DNA of 64,000 bases from Streptomyces sp. CB02923. Lineage in GTDB: Bacteria > Actinomycetota > Actinomycetes > Streptomycetales > Streptomycetaceae. The notes under the pieces are model-generated. The model was not told the DNA's origin, made no database searches, and was given only the letters and a program-made list of their open reading frames with translations. Shown here in pieces: positions 36,234-43,771 of the stretch (position 1 is its first letter; each line of letters starts with the position of its first letter). The stretch covers positions 310,001 through 374,000 of the forward strand of contig NZ_LWKZ01000027.1 of NCBI RefSeq assembly GCF_001905005.1, read 5' to 3'. The translations under genes were made by a program, and so were the position numbers.

Positions 36234-36407
36234 TCACAGGAAGACGAGGTCGTGCAGGGCGCCGATGAGCAGGAGAACGGCGATGACGGTGAGGAAGAGC
36301 ATCAGCGGCGGCTGGGACAACGCGAAAAGACAGCCACGCGGTTCGGGGGCCGGAGGGTCCGCCGCTGTGACGGCGGGGTCCCGGGAAAGGGCGCACTCGT
36401 CGTTCAT
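36234..36407 (-). CDS. Small single-pass membrane protein
   Basis: 57 residues with a polar Asp/Pro-rich N-terminus and one C-terminal helix (PLMLFLTVIAVLLLIGALHDLVFL). The ribosome site is weak. Coding status is supported by the clear membrane segment and by the absence of competing ORFs. Function unknown. Confidence 0.55.
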   Translation of the reverse strand: MNDECALSRDPAVTAADPPAPEPRGCLFALSQPPLMLFLTVIAVLLLIGALHDLVFL

Positions 36408-36579
36408 CTCGCGCCGATGATGGCGCAGGTGACCAGGCCGGAACGCCCGGATCACCCCTCAGCGGCGGGAGTTCATCAGATCCCGTGCACTTGCGTGCTC
36501 GCTACGGTGTCCGAAGGGTCACCCGCGCGGGCGGTACGGCGCGCTCGGCGGCGCTCACCGTACAGCGGCTCCCGCGGCC

Positions 36580-37044
36580 TCAGATGCCGTGCTTCTTCAG
36601 GATGGCTTCGATGTCGGAGAAGTCCTCCTGCGGTGCGGCGCCCTTGCTCCTGCCCTTGGGCGGGGCCGCCGGCTGCGCGGCCCGGGCACCCGCGCCGAGC
36701 GACGGCGCGGAGGCCGTGGGCGCCACCGCTTCCGGCCCGCGCTGCCGGGCCGCGGCGCGCCGCTCCTTGCGGCTTCCGCCGGCCTTGAGGGAGTGCCGCT
36801 CGGCCGCCCTGGCGATCATGAACAGCACGATGGAGAGGGCCAGCACCCCGAATCCCGCCCAGACCACGGGCTTGAAGACCACGCCGGTCAGCCAGTCGAT
36901 CACGCCGGTCATCGCCAGGCCCACGGGGAGCAGCGAGATCGCCGCGATGCGCGTCGCGGCCAGGAAGCGCTTGCGGTAGGCGGTCAGCGCGGCGATGCCC
37001 AGGCCCGCCACCGACACCACGGTACAGACGGTCGAGCTCAGCAT
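36580..37044 (-). CDS. Conserved membrane protein with C-terminal DIEAILKKHGI
   Basis: 154 residues. Three hydrophobic segments occupy the N-terminal half (TVCTVVSVAGLGIAALTAY, AAISLLPVGLAMTGVIDWL, WAGFGVLALSIVLFMIARA). A basic, disordered linker and the terminal motif EDFSDIEAILKKHGI follow; the motif looks like a short interaction helix. GGAGG is 7 nt upstream of the ATG. An upstream in-frame extension is Arg-rich and non-homologous. Function unknown. Confidence 0.85.
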   Translation of the reverse strand: MLSSTVCTVVSVAGLGIAALTAYRKRFLAATRIAAISLLPVGLAMTGVIDWLTGVVFKPVVWAGFGVLALSIVLFMIARAAERHSLKAGGSRKERRAAARQRGPEAVAPTASAPSLGAGARAAQPAAPPKGRSKGAAPQEDFSDIEAILKKHGI

Positions 37045-37215
37045 CCCCGGTCCTCCTGCCGATCGATTGCGTCGTGCGTCGCGCCGCGCACCCGGTCGCA
37101 CCGGACGGCCGCGACGCCGTCTTGTCCTGCTCTGCCTCCATCCTGCCTTGTACCGGGCGTCCGGTGCCATGAATGGGGACGGGCTCAGGGACATCTAAGG
37201 GTCGGGCTCCTCCGC

Positions 37216-37261
37216 AGGTCCCGGTACGGGACCCGGTGCCGGGCCGAGGTCCCGGTACGGG
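37216..37261. repeat. Direct repeat and palindrome upstream of the DsbA-like gene
   Basis: AGGTCCCGGTACGGG occurs twice with a 31-bp period (37216-37230 and 37247-37261). The first copy is part of the palindrome GGTCCCG-GTA-CGGGACC. It lies 30-75 bp before the start of the DsbA-like gene and could be an operator. Confidence 0.6.
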
Positions 37262-37291
37262 CGGGGTGCCGCGGGCTGGGAGACTGGGCCC

Positions 37292-37816
37292 ATGAACGAC
37301 GCCACGACCTCCGGTTCCGCCCGTCCCGTCGTCCTCGACGTGTGGTGCGAGCTGCAGTGCCCGGACTGCACCGCCGCGCTGGACGACCTGCGGGCCCTGC
37401 GCGAGCGCTACGGGGACCGGCTGGACATCCGCCTCCGCCACTTCCCGCTGGCCAAGCACAAGCACGCCTACGCCGCGGCCCAGGCCGCCGAGGAGGCCGT
37501 GGAGCAGGGCAAGGGCTGGGCGTACGCCGAAGCCGTCCTGGCCCGTACCGAGGAGCTGGGCGCCCGGGGCGAGAAGCTGCTGCTCGCGGTGGCCGGCGAA
37601 CTGGGTCTGGACGCCGAGGAGATGGACACCGCCCTCATCGACGGCCGGCACCTGCTGACCGTCGACGCGGACCAGGCGGAGGGCAAGGCGATCGGCGTGA
37701 CCGGCACGCCCACGTACGAGATCGGCGGAAAACTGCTGGACGGCGGCAAGAGCCAGGACGGCCTGCGCGAGCGCATCGCGGAGATCGCCGACCGGCTGCT
37801 GGCCGAGCAGGCCTGA
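37292..37816 (+). CDS. DsbA/FrnE-family thiol oxidoreductase-like protein
   Basis: 174 residues, thioredoxin-fold with helical insertion. The redox motif C-P-D-C lies at residues 23-26, and the cis-Pro loop is GTPTYEIGG. There is no signal peptide, so it is cytosolic, as for FrnE-type proteins. HFPLAKHKHAYAAAQAAEEA matches the family helical insert. It is monocistronic. Confidence 0.9.
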   Translation: MNDATTSGSARPVVLDVWCELQCPDCTAALDDLRALRERYGDRLDIRLRHFPLAKHKHAYAAAQAAEEAVEQGKGWAYAEAVLARTEELGARGEKLLLAVAGELGLDAEEMDTALIDGRHLLTVDADQAEGKAIGVTGTPTYEIGGKLLDGGKSQDGLRERIAEIADRLLAEQA

Positions 37817-37847
37817 CCCGGCCCGCCGCGGTGGGCGGGCCGTCCGC

Positions 37848-38678
37848 TCACAGCAGGAGCTTGCGCAGGGAGTAGTCGGTCGGCCGGTAGCCCAGGGTCT
37901 CGTAGAGGCCGCGGGCCCGCGGGTTGTCCACGAAGACGTCGAGCCCCAGGACGGTGCGGCCGGCGGCGAGTGTCTCGCGCTCGGCGACCAGCATGAGCGT
38001 ACGGCCGTGGCCGCGCCCGCGGTGCTCCGGTGCCACGCGGACGTCCATGACGTAGCCGCCGGGACGGTCCGGGTGGTACGTCGAGGTCCAGACGGTGCCG
38101 ACGTCGGTGCCGTCGTGGGCCAGCACGCGCAGCGACTGGTGCGCGGTGGCCGGTCCGTCCGGGAGCAGCGTCCGGTGGTCGTGCGTCGCGTTGTGCTCCG
38201 CGCGCTCGCGCGGCATGCCGTTGGCCACCTGCGCGTCGATGGAGTGGGTGTGGGTGGCGGCCAGCCAGGCCGGGTACTCCTCCGCGCCGAGCGGCCGGTC
38301 GGCGCTGCCCGCGGGGAGGCCGGGCGCCGTGGTGAGTTCCTTGATCATCCGGCGGCTGTGTTCCGTGTAGCCGAGGGCGGCGGCCAGCTGGAGGGCCGCC
38401 GCCGAGGCGGCCGGCACGTCCACCGAGACCCGTCGGCAGCCCCAGCCGCGCAGCACCTCTTCGGCGGCGAGGGCCGCGACGGTGCCGCGGCCGCGGTGCC
38501 GGTCGCGTTCGTCGATGTGCAGGTCCGCGATGCGCCCGGCGGACAGGCCCAGCCGGGCGTCCGTCACCAGCCTTATCCGGCCCACCGGACGGCTGTTGAC
38601 GCAGACTTCGTACGTACGGGCCCGGCCGCCGTCGTCGCGTCGTTCTTCGGGTCCGGCGGGGCGCAGCGTAGTGGTCAC
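37848..38678 (-). CDS. Tandem-GNAT N-acetyltransferase
   Basis: 276 residues with two GNAT folds. The N-terminal one has HIDERDRHRGRGTVAALA; the C-terminal one has DVRVAPEHRGRGHGRTLMLVAERE and the RGLYETLGYRPTDYS end. Both retain an R-G-x-G acetyl-CoA loop. Substrate unknown. GTG start with its own upstream region. Confidence 0.9.
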   Translation of the reverse strand: MTTTLRPAGPEERRDDGGRARTYEVCVNSRPVGRIRLVTDARLGLSAGRIADLHIDERDRHRGRGTVAALAAEEVLRGWGCRRVSVDVPAASAAALQLAAALGYTEHSRRMIKELTTAPGLPAGSADRPLGAEEYPAWLAATHTHSIDAQVANGMPRERAEHNATHDHRTLLPDGPATAHQSLRVLAHDGTDVGTVWTSTYHPDRPGGYVMDVRVAPEHRGRGHGRTLMLVAERETLAAGRTVLGLDVFVDNPRARGLYETLGYRPTDYSLRKLLL

Positions 38679-38710
38679 GCTGGCTTTCTACCCGGTTTTC
38701 CGGGCGTACG

Positions 38711-39538
38711 TCAGCAGCGCGGGTCGAAGTCGGCGGCGGCGCGCTCCGCGAAGACCCGCATCACCTCGGCGGTCAACGGTCCCGGTGTGTCACCCAGTTG
38801 GCGTCCGTCGACACGGGTGACGGCCTGGACGTCACGCAGCGTGGAGGTCAGGAAGATCTCGTCGGCCCGCTCCAGGACGTCCAGCGGCAGGTCCGTCTCC
38901 TTGGCGCCGGTCCATTCGACGGTCAGGGCGCGGGTGATGCCCGCAAGGCAGCCGGAGGACAGCGGCGGGGTGTGCAGCACGCCGTCCAGGACGACGAAGA
39001 CGTTGGAGCCGGTGCCTTCGCAGAGCCGGCCGACGGTGTTGCCGAAGAGCGCTTCGGAGGCGCCCTGCCCGTGGGCGCGGGCGAGCGCGACGACGTTCTC
39101 CCCGTACGAGGTGCTCTTCAGGCCCGCCAGCGCGCCGCGCTCGTTACGGGTCCAGGGGACGGTGACGACCGCGGTGGTGTCGGGGCGGCGCGGGGCCTCG
39201 CCGAGCGCGACGACCAGGGTGGGGCCCGCCTCGCCGCGATCCGAGCCGAGGGGGGCGAGGCCGCCGGTGTAGGTGATGCGCAGCCGGCCGAGCGGTACCG
39301 CGGCGGCCTGGAGGACGGCCGCGCAGGCGCGTCGCACCTCGTCGAGGTCGGGGTCGGGCAGGCCCAGGCCGCGGGCGGAGGCGGTGAGCCGGTCCAGGTG
39401 GCGGGTGAGGGCGAAGGCCCGGCCGTCGACGGTCCGGAGCGTCTCGAAGATCCCGTCGCCGACCGTCAGGCCGTGGTCGAGGACCGAGACCCGGGCGCTG
39501 TCGGCATCGCACAGCTCCCCGTCGAGCCAGATCTTCAT
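38711..39538 (-). CDS. pabC: Aminodeoxychorismate lyase / class IV aminotransferase
   Basis: PLP fold-type IV enzyme of 275 residues. Landmarks are the N-terminal IWLDGELCDADSARVSVLDHGLTVGDGIFET, the PLP lysine in LKSTSYGENVVA and EGTGSNVFVV. It is coupled to the chorismate-binding gene by an ATGA overlap, so the pair most likely makes p-aminobenzoate for folate. A branched-chain or D-amino acid aminotransferase role is less likely because of this context. Confidence 0.9.
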   Translation of the reverse strand: MKIWLDGELCDADSARVSVLDHGLTVGDGIFETLRTVDGRAFALTRHLDRLTASARGLGLPDPDLDEVRRACAAVLQAAAVPLGRLRITYTGGLAPLGSDRGEAGPTLVVALGEAPRRPDTTAVVTVPWTRNERGALAGLKSTSYGENVVALARAHGQGASEALFGNTVGRLCEGTGSNVFVVLDGVLHTPPLSSGCLAGITRALTVEWTGAKETDLPLDVLERADEIFLTSTLRDVQAVTRVDGRQLGDTPGPLTAEVMRVFAERAAADFDPRC

Positions 39539-40605
39539 GGTCGTGTCCCTCCGCTCGGCTCGTGCAGGCCCGACGCTACCGCGAGCAGCCTGCGGGCCTT
39601 CAGCTCGGTCTCGTCCCACTCCCCGTCGGGGTCCGAGCCCCAGGTGATGCCCGCTCCGGCGCCGAAGCGCAGCACCGGTCCCTCGGGGGCCGCGCGGTCG
39701 ATCCAGAACGTACGGATGCCCACCGCCAGCTCGCCCGTGCCGCGGTCGGCGTCCACCCAGCCGATGCCGCCGCAGTACGGGCCGCGGGGCGCGGTCTCCA
39801 GTTCCTCGATGATGCGCTGCGACGCGAGTTTCGGGGCCCCGGTGATGGAGCCCGCCGGGAAGGTGGCGCCGAAGAGGTCCGCCCAGCCCGTCTTGTCGTG
39901 CGCGTCCGCCAGCTCGCCGCGCACCGTGGAGACGAGGTGGACCAGGCCGGGGTGCGCCTCGACCGCGCAGAGTGCCGGGACGGTGACGGAGCCGGTGCGG
40001 CAGACCCGGCCGAGGTCGTTGCGGACCAGGTCCACGATCATCACGTTCTCCGCGCGGTCCTTGTCCCGCAGGTCCTCGGGCACCCGGCCGGTGCCCTTGA
40101 TCGGGCCGGACTCGACGGTGCGCCCGCAGCGGCGCAGGAACAGCTCGGGGGACGCGGTGGCGACCTCGGCGCCGTGCGCGGGGAGGCGGACCGTGCCCGC
40201 GTACGGGGCCGGGTTGCCGCGGGCCAGGAGGCCGGACAGCGCGTCGACGTCGGCGCGCGCGGGGTCCGGGAGCGGTGCGCTCAGAATGCGGCAGAGGTTC
40301 ACCTGGTAGACGTCGCCGGCGGCTATGGATGCGCGTATACGGCGTACGCCGTCGGTGTAGGCGTCACGGTCCAGGGAACTGCGCCAGTCCCCGGGGGCGG
40401 GCCCCCGCCAGCGGGCGGGGTCAGGCGGGGGCACCGTGCCGCTGTCCCGGACGTCCCCGAAGCGCGCGCAGAGCAGACCGCCCTCGTAGTCGGCGACGAC
40501 CGCCCACCAGCCCGCGGAGTCCAGTGCCTCCGGGTCACGGGTGACGTCGCGCAGGTCAGTGGCTGTACGCCCGCCGAAACGGGCCAACGGAGGGAGGTCG
40601 TTCAC
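39535..40605 (-). CDS. pabB: Aminodeoxychorismate synthase component I-like
   Basis: Chorismate-binding enzyme of 356 residues. The catalytic region reads PELFLRR, SGPIKGTGRVP, ENVMIVDLVRNDLGRVC, FPAGSITGAPK and YCGGIGWVD, which is the complete family series; PIKGT and absence of a fused amidotransferase domain favour PabB over TrpE. The PabA-type glutaminase is not in the window. The GTG at 40605 (VNDLPPLARF) is the best fit; upstream in-frame sequence overlaps the tRNA promoter region. Confidence 0.9.
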   Translation of the reverse strand: MNDLPPLARFGGRTATDLRDVTRDPEALDSAGWWAVVADYEGGLLCARFGDVRDSGTVPPPDPARWRGPAPGDWRSSLDRDAYTDGVRRIRASIAAGDVYQVNLCRILSAPLPDPARADVDALSGLLARGNPAPYAGTVRLPAHGAEVATASPELFLRRCGRTVESGPIKGTGRVPEDLRDKDRAENVMIVDLVRNDLGRVCRTGSVTVPALCAVEAHPGLVHLVSTVRGELADAHDKTGWADLFGATFPAGSITGAPKLASQRIIEELETAPRGPYCGGIGWVDADRGTGELAVGIRTFWIDRAAPEGPVLRFGAGAGITWGSDPDGEWDETELKARRLLAVASGLHEPSGGTRP

Positions 40606-40681
40606 GCTGTCGAGTCTATGGCTGGGGCCCGGCGGCCGCCCCGGTCGGGCGAGCAGCGCAGCACGCTGCACAAACGCGTTT

Positions 40682-40709
40682 TTGTACTGGCCCCGGAATC
40701 CGCTAGAGT
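40682..40709 (+). promoter_or_regulatory. Promoter of the tRNA-Gly/Cys/Val operon
   Basis: TTGTAC and TAGAGT are separated by 16 bp and lie 73 bp upstream of tRNA-Gly; this resembles stable-RNA promoters of Streptomyces. Confidence 0.65.
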
Positions 40710-40782
40710 TCAACACGTCGCCGGGACGCGGAAGCGAAACGGAGACGCGGTTCCCTCCCGGACCTGGTCCGGAAAGGCACCT

Positions 40783-40855
<73 letters not shown>

Positions 40856-40889
40856 CGAAGTGGGGGATCTTCCCGACCCCCGCACTCCT

Positions 40890-40963
40890 GGTGGAGTGGC
40901 CGAGAGGCGAGGCAACGGCCTGCAAAGCCGTCTACACGGGTTCAAATCCCGTCTCCACCTCCA
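40890..40963 (+). tRNA. tRNA-Cys (GCA)
   Basis: Acceptor GGTGGAG pairs with CTCCACC, the anticodon is GCA, and the T-arm is ACGGG-TTCAAAT-CCCGT. TCCA follows the acceptor, so CCA is encoded. Confidence 0.97.
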
Positions 40964-40964
40964 A

Positions 40965-41036
40965 GGACGATTAGCTCAGCGGGAGAGCGCTTCCCTGACA
41001 CGGAAGAGGTCACTGGTTCAATCCCAGTATCGTCCA
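40965..41036 (+). tRNA. tRNA-Val (GAC), copy 1
   Basis: Acceptor GGACGAT pairs with ATCGTCC; the anticodon loop CTGACAC gives GAC (codons GUC/GUU). It begins two bases after tRNA-Cys, so it must be co-transcribed and processed. Confidence 0.97.
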
Positions 41037-41083
41037 CTGGTCCGCAAGGACCGATCCCCCGGCCTTCGGGCCCGGCGGAACCC

Positions 41084-41155
41084 GCGCGATTAGCTCAGCG
41101 GGAGAGCGCTTCCCTGACACGGAAGAGGTCACTGGTTCAATCCCAGTATCGCGCA
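41084..41155 (+). tRNA. tRNA-Val (GAC), copy 2 with changed acceptor stem
   Basis: The body is identical to copies 1 and 3, but the acceptor is GCGCGAT paired with ATCGCGC: two base pairs are changed on both strands, so helix pairing is preserved. Confidence 0.97.
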
Positions 41156-41189
41156 CGCAGCATCTCGCGGCCCCTGGCCGCGGTCCCGA

Positions 41190-41261
41190 GGACGATTAGC
41201 TCAGCGGGAGAGCGCTTCCCTGACACGGAAGAGGTCACTGGTTCAATCCCAGTATCGTCCA
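41190..41261 (+). tRNA. tRNA-Val (GAC), copy 3
   Basis: Same sequence as copy 1 (acceptor GGACGAT/ATCGTCC, anticodon GAC). It is the last gene of the tRNA operon, followed by a terminator. Confidence 0.97.
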
Positions 41262-41270
41262 CACGTCAGG

Positions 41271-41303
41271 CCGAGGGCCGGAGCACTTCGCTCCGGCCCT
41301 CGG
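41271..41303. terminator. Terminator of the tRNA operon
   Basis: CCGAGGGCCGGAG and its perfect complement flank CACTTCG. The convergent zinc-ribbon gene may use it as well. Confidence 0.85.
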
Positions 41304-41354
41304 TCGTTGTGGCGGCTCGGCCGTCGTAGTGGCTCGGCTGTCGTGGCGGGGCGC

Positions 41355-41651
41355 TCAGGAGGAGAAGAGCATCCGGCCGAAGCCGCGGTGTCCGTGATGG
41401 CCGTGGTGTCCGTAGTGGCCCTGGTGACCGTAGTGGCCTTGCTGCGGGGCGCCCCACGCGGGAGCGGCCGGGTACGCCTGGGGGCCGGGCGGGGGCGGCG
41501 GGGCCTGCTGGGACCACTGCGTCTCCAGGCGGGACAGCGCCTCCAGTTCCCCGTAGTCCAGGAAGATCCCCCGGCAGCCGGCGCACTGTTCGATCTGCAG
41601 GCCGTTGCGGTTGTAGGTGTGCATCGGCGCATGGCACTTGGGGCACTGCAT
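41355..41651 (-). CDS. TFIIB-type zinc-ribbon protein with His/Gly-rich tail
   Basis: 98 residues. CPKC (residues 3-6) and CAGC (23-26) form a zinc ribbon, followed by RGIFLDYGELEAL as in zf-TFIIB family proteins. The C-terminal third is a Pro-rich linker and a GHYGHQGHYGHHGHHGH repeat that could bind Ni, Zn or Cu. The metal role of the tail is inference. Next to a tRNA operon, with no functional context. Confidence 0.85.
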   Translation of the reverse strand: MQCPKCHAPMHTYNRNGLQIEQCAGCRGIFLDYGELEALSRLETQWSQQAPPPPPGPQAYPAAPAWGAPQQGHYGHQGHYGHHGHHGHRGFGRMLFSS

Positions 41652-41717
41652 CTCGGCTCAACTCCTCTCGGCGGGACGGCACTCCCGGAACGGCCGTCCG
41701 GCGGTGGCGGGTTCACC

Positions 41718-42674
41718 CTACGGCTCCGGACCGGCCCCCAACTCCCTTGGAACGGAAGCCATCCGGCCGCAGGCGTCCACGACGGCCCGCTCGTCCTCGT
41801 CCAGCGGACGGCCCGCCTCCGCGGCCTTGGCCACGGCCAGCGCCGCGGTCTGGGCCGTCAGGGCGCGGGCGGGGACATCCAGTTCCGGCCAGGGGTCGCC
41901 GTACGGGCGTACGGCGACCCCGCCCGCCGCCCGGTACGCGCCGAGGAAGCGGGACCAGACGGCGGGGGCCAGCAGCCCGGTGGCGAACCAGGCGGCGGGG
42001 CGGGCCAGGTCCCACGCCGGATCGCCGAGGCCCAGGTCGTCGATGTCGATGAGGAGCCAGGGCCCGTCGTCGGCGGGGTGCCTGACGAGCTGCCCGAGGT
42101 GGAGGTCACCGTGGCAGAGGGAGCCGGCGCGAGGCGGCGGGGCCTCGCCGCGGGCCCATGGCGGCAGCAGGGACCAGGCGCGTTCGACAGTGGCGGCGGC
42201 GCGGCGGAGCGCCGAGGCCGGGGCCGCTCCGGGAACCGGTGTGGTGCAGGCGGCCCGCATCCGGGCGAGGGCGCGGGCCGCCTTCGCCGGGCCGCGCATC
42301 GGCGGCACCGGTCCGGGCAGACGCCCCGGCGCGACGGTGTGCAGGCGGGCGAGCAGCCGGGCCGTCTCCTCCCAGGGGGCGGCGTCCGGTGCGTCCGGGG
42401 AGACGGGGCTGCCGTACGGCCAGCGGGTCGCGGGGCGCCCGTCGTCGAGCAGGGTGAGGAAGCCGCCGGGGCCGGTGACCGGCAGCGGCGGCAGCACGAT
42501 GCCGCGCAGGGACGGGTGTGCGGCGATACGGAGCCGGACGGCCAGCCGGTCCGGGTCGCAGTCCGGAGCGTGGGCCTTGACCACGACACGCCCGCAGCGG
42601 ACGACGGTGACGTCGGGACGGTCCACGAGGACGACGGGGCGGCGGGCGGGTCCGGAAGGCGCCGGCGTGGGCAT
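41718..42674 (-). CDS. Aminoglycoside phosphotransferase-family kinase
   Basis: 318 residues of the APH/choline-kinase-like fold. The N-lobe has VVVKAHAPDCDPDRL, the catalytic loop is LCHGDLHLGQLV and the metal-binding motif is IDIDDLGLGD. The substrate is unknown; such genes are common in Streptomyces and need not confer antibiotic resistance. ATG start with GGGAG upstream. Confidence 0.9.
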   Translation of the reverse strand: MPTPAPSGPARRPVVLVDRPDVTVVRCGRVVVKAHAPDCDPDRLAVRLRIAAHPSLRGIVLPPLPVTGPGGFLTLLDDGRPATRWPYGSPVSPDAPDAAPWEETARLLARLHTVAPGRLPGPVPPMRGPAKAARALARMRAACTTPVPGAAPASALRRAAATVERAWSLLPPWARGEAPPPRAGSLCHGDLHLGQLVRHPADDGPWLLIDIDDLGLGDPAWDLARPAAWFATGLLAPAVWSRFLGAYRAAGGVAVRPYGDPWPELDVPARALTAQTAALAVAKAAEAGRPLDEDERAVVDACGRMASVPRELGAGPEP

Positions 42675-42781
42675 CGTCTCCCCCGGGGTCGGAGCGGTTA
42701 GCCGGGGATCGTACGCGGCCGGGCCCGGCCCGGCACCGCGCGCGACGGGGGCCGTACGCGTACGGTCCCCGGACAGGCCGA

Positions 42782-42811
42782 TGGCCGGGCATCTCCCCAG
42801 ATGCCCGGCCA
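42782..42811 (-). terminator. Terminator of the small membrane protein gene
   Basis: A 13-bp perfect stem with CCCC loop lies about 90 bp after the stop at 42900 and before the phosphotransferase gene. Confidence 0.75.
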
Positions 42812-42899
42812 CTCGTGCCGTCCGCCGCACCCCCGTCCCCACGGGGTTGTAGACCGGAAGTTCCCCCGTCCCGGGCCGCTCTCCCAGGACCGGAGCGCC

Positions 42900-43106
42900 T
42901 CAGCGCCCCAGCATTCCGACCACGGACGACGCCTGTGTCATGACGGCTTCCCAGCCGCCGAACACCACGGCGAGCAGGACCGCCAGCGGCAGCACCATCG
43001 CCACCGCGACGAGCGGATGGCGGGTCCCCGAGGGCCGCCCGCCGAACGCCGAGGCGACTTTGCGCCCTTGCGTACGGACGGCCGTGCGCCCAAAGATGTC
43101 TGCCAT
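42900..43106 (-). CDS. Small membrane protein
   Basis: 68 residues. A basic N-terminal half (RTAVRTQGRKVASAFGGR) precedes one helix (HPLVAVAMVLPLAVLLAVVFGGW) and a short tail. The ATG has GGGAG about 10 nt upstream. Function unknown; it looks like a conserved small protein. Confidence 0.65.
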   Translation of the reverse strand: MADIFGRTAVRTQGRKVASAFGGRPSGTRHPLVAVAMVLPLAVLLAVVFGGWEAVMTQASSVVGMLGR

Positions 43107-43307
43107 CGCCCCGCTCCCGTCGATTTCGGGGCGGCGGGCGTCTGACCTCGGGGGACGAGTGCGTTCGCCCGCCGCTTGCACCCAACATTAGGTAGCCGGC
43201 GGGTCCCGGGCGTCATGCCGTCGTACCGATTGCACGGCCTACGGGAGGATGACGGTACGCCGCGCCGCGTACTCCCCTGGGTGGAGAGATCCCCCTGGGA
43301 GCCCGGG

Positions 43308-43568
43308 TCATCCCGGAGGGGACGGGCGCGCGGCGGCCGTCTCGGACTCCTCGGCCCGCGGTACGGGATGCTCGACCAGGGCCAGCACCCGGCTGGCCAT
43401 GAAGCGGGCCGTACGCACCACCGAACCGCTGCGGGTGACTTCGCTCACTTCCACCACTCCCCTGCGCACCGCCGTCTCGACCCTGCGGCCCGCCCTGCTC
43501 GCCACCACTTCGTACGCCCGGGTCGTGTCCCCGGCGTCCACGACGATCTCGACTCGGTCACCCTTCAC
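43308..43568 (-). CDS. Small hypothetical protein (86 residues)
   Basis: Starts VKGDRVEIVVDAGDTTRAYEVV and is rich in Val, Arg and Glu, probably a beta-rich fold; it ends in a Glu/Pro tail. It is divergent from the Ser/Thr kinase gene. GGGGGA lies 8 nt before the GTG. I recall similar Streptomyces proteins but no function. Confidence 0.75.
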   Translation of the reverse strand: MKGDRVEIVVDAGDTTRAYEVVASRAGRRVETAVRRGVVEVSEVTRSGSVVRTARFMASRVLALVEHPVPRAEESETAAARPSPPG

Positions 43569-43771
43569 CGCGTCAATCCCCCTTCCGCGACCGATCATTG
43601 GGAGCACGCGCGGCGGACCGGGCCGCGCCGCGCCCGGATGCCTCCCGCTTCTTCAGGATCCCACCCGGCACCGACAATCCGGCTGCCGACTCATGCGCGG
43701 CCTATCAGCACAGCGAGCCGTCAATCCGTAAGCTGTGCCACGTCAGACGGGACCGGGCAGCGGGGATGGAC

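Noticed and set aside
41718..42674. Aminoglycoside resistance gene
   Set aside because: The APH-fold motifs are present but this superfamily includes many housekeeping or unknown kinases; nothing in the context points to resistance.
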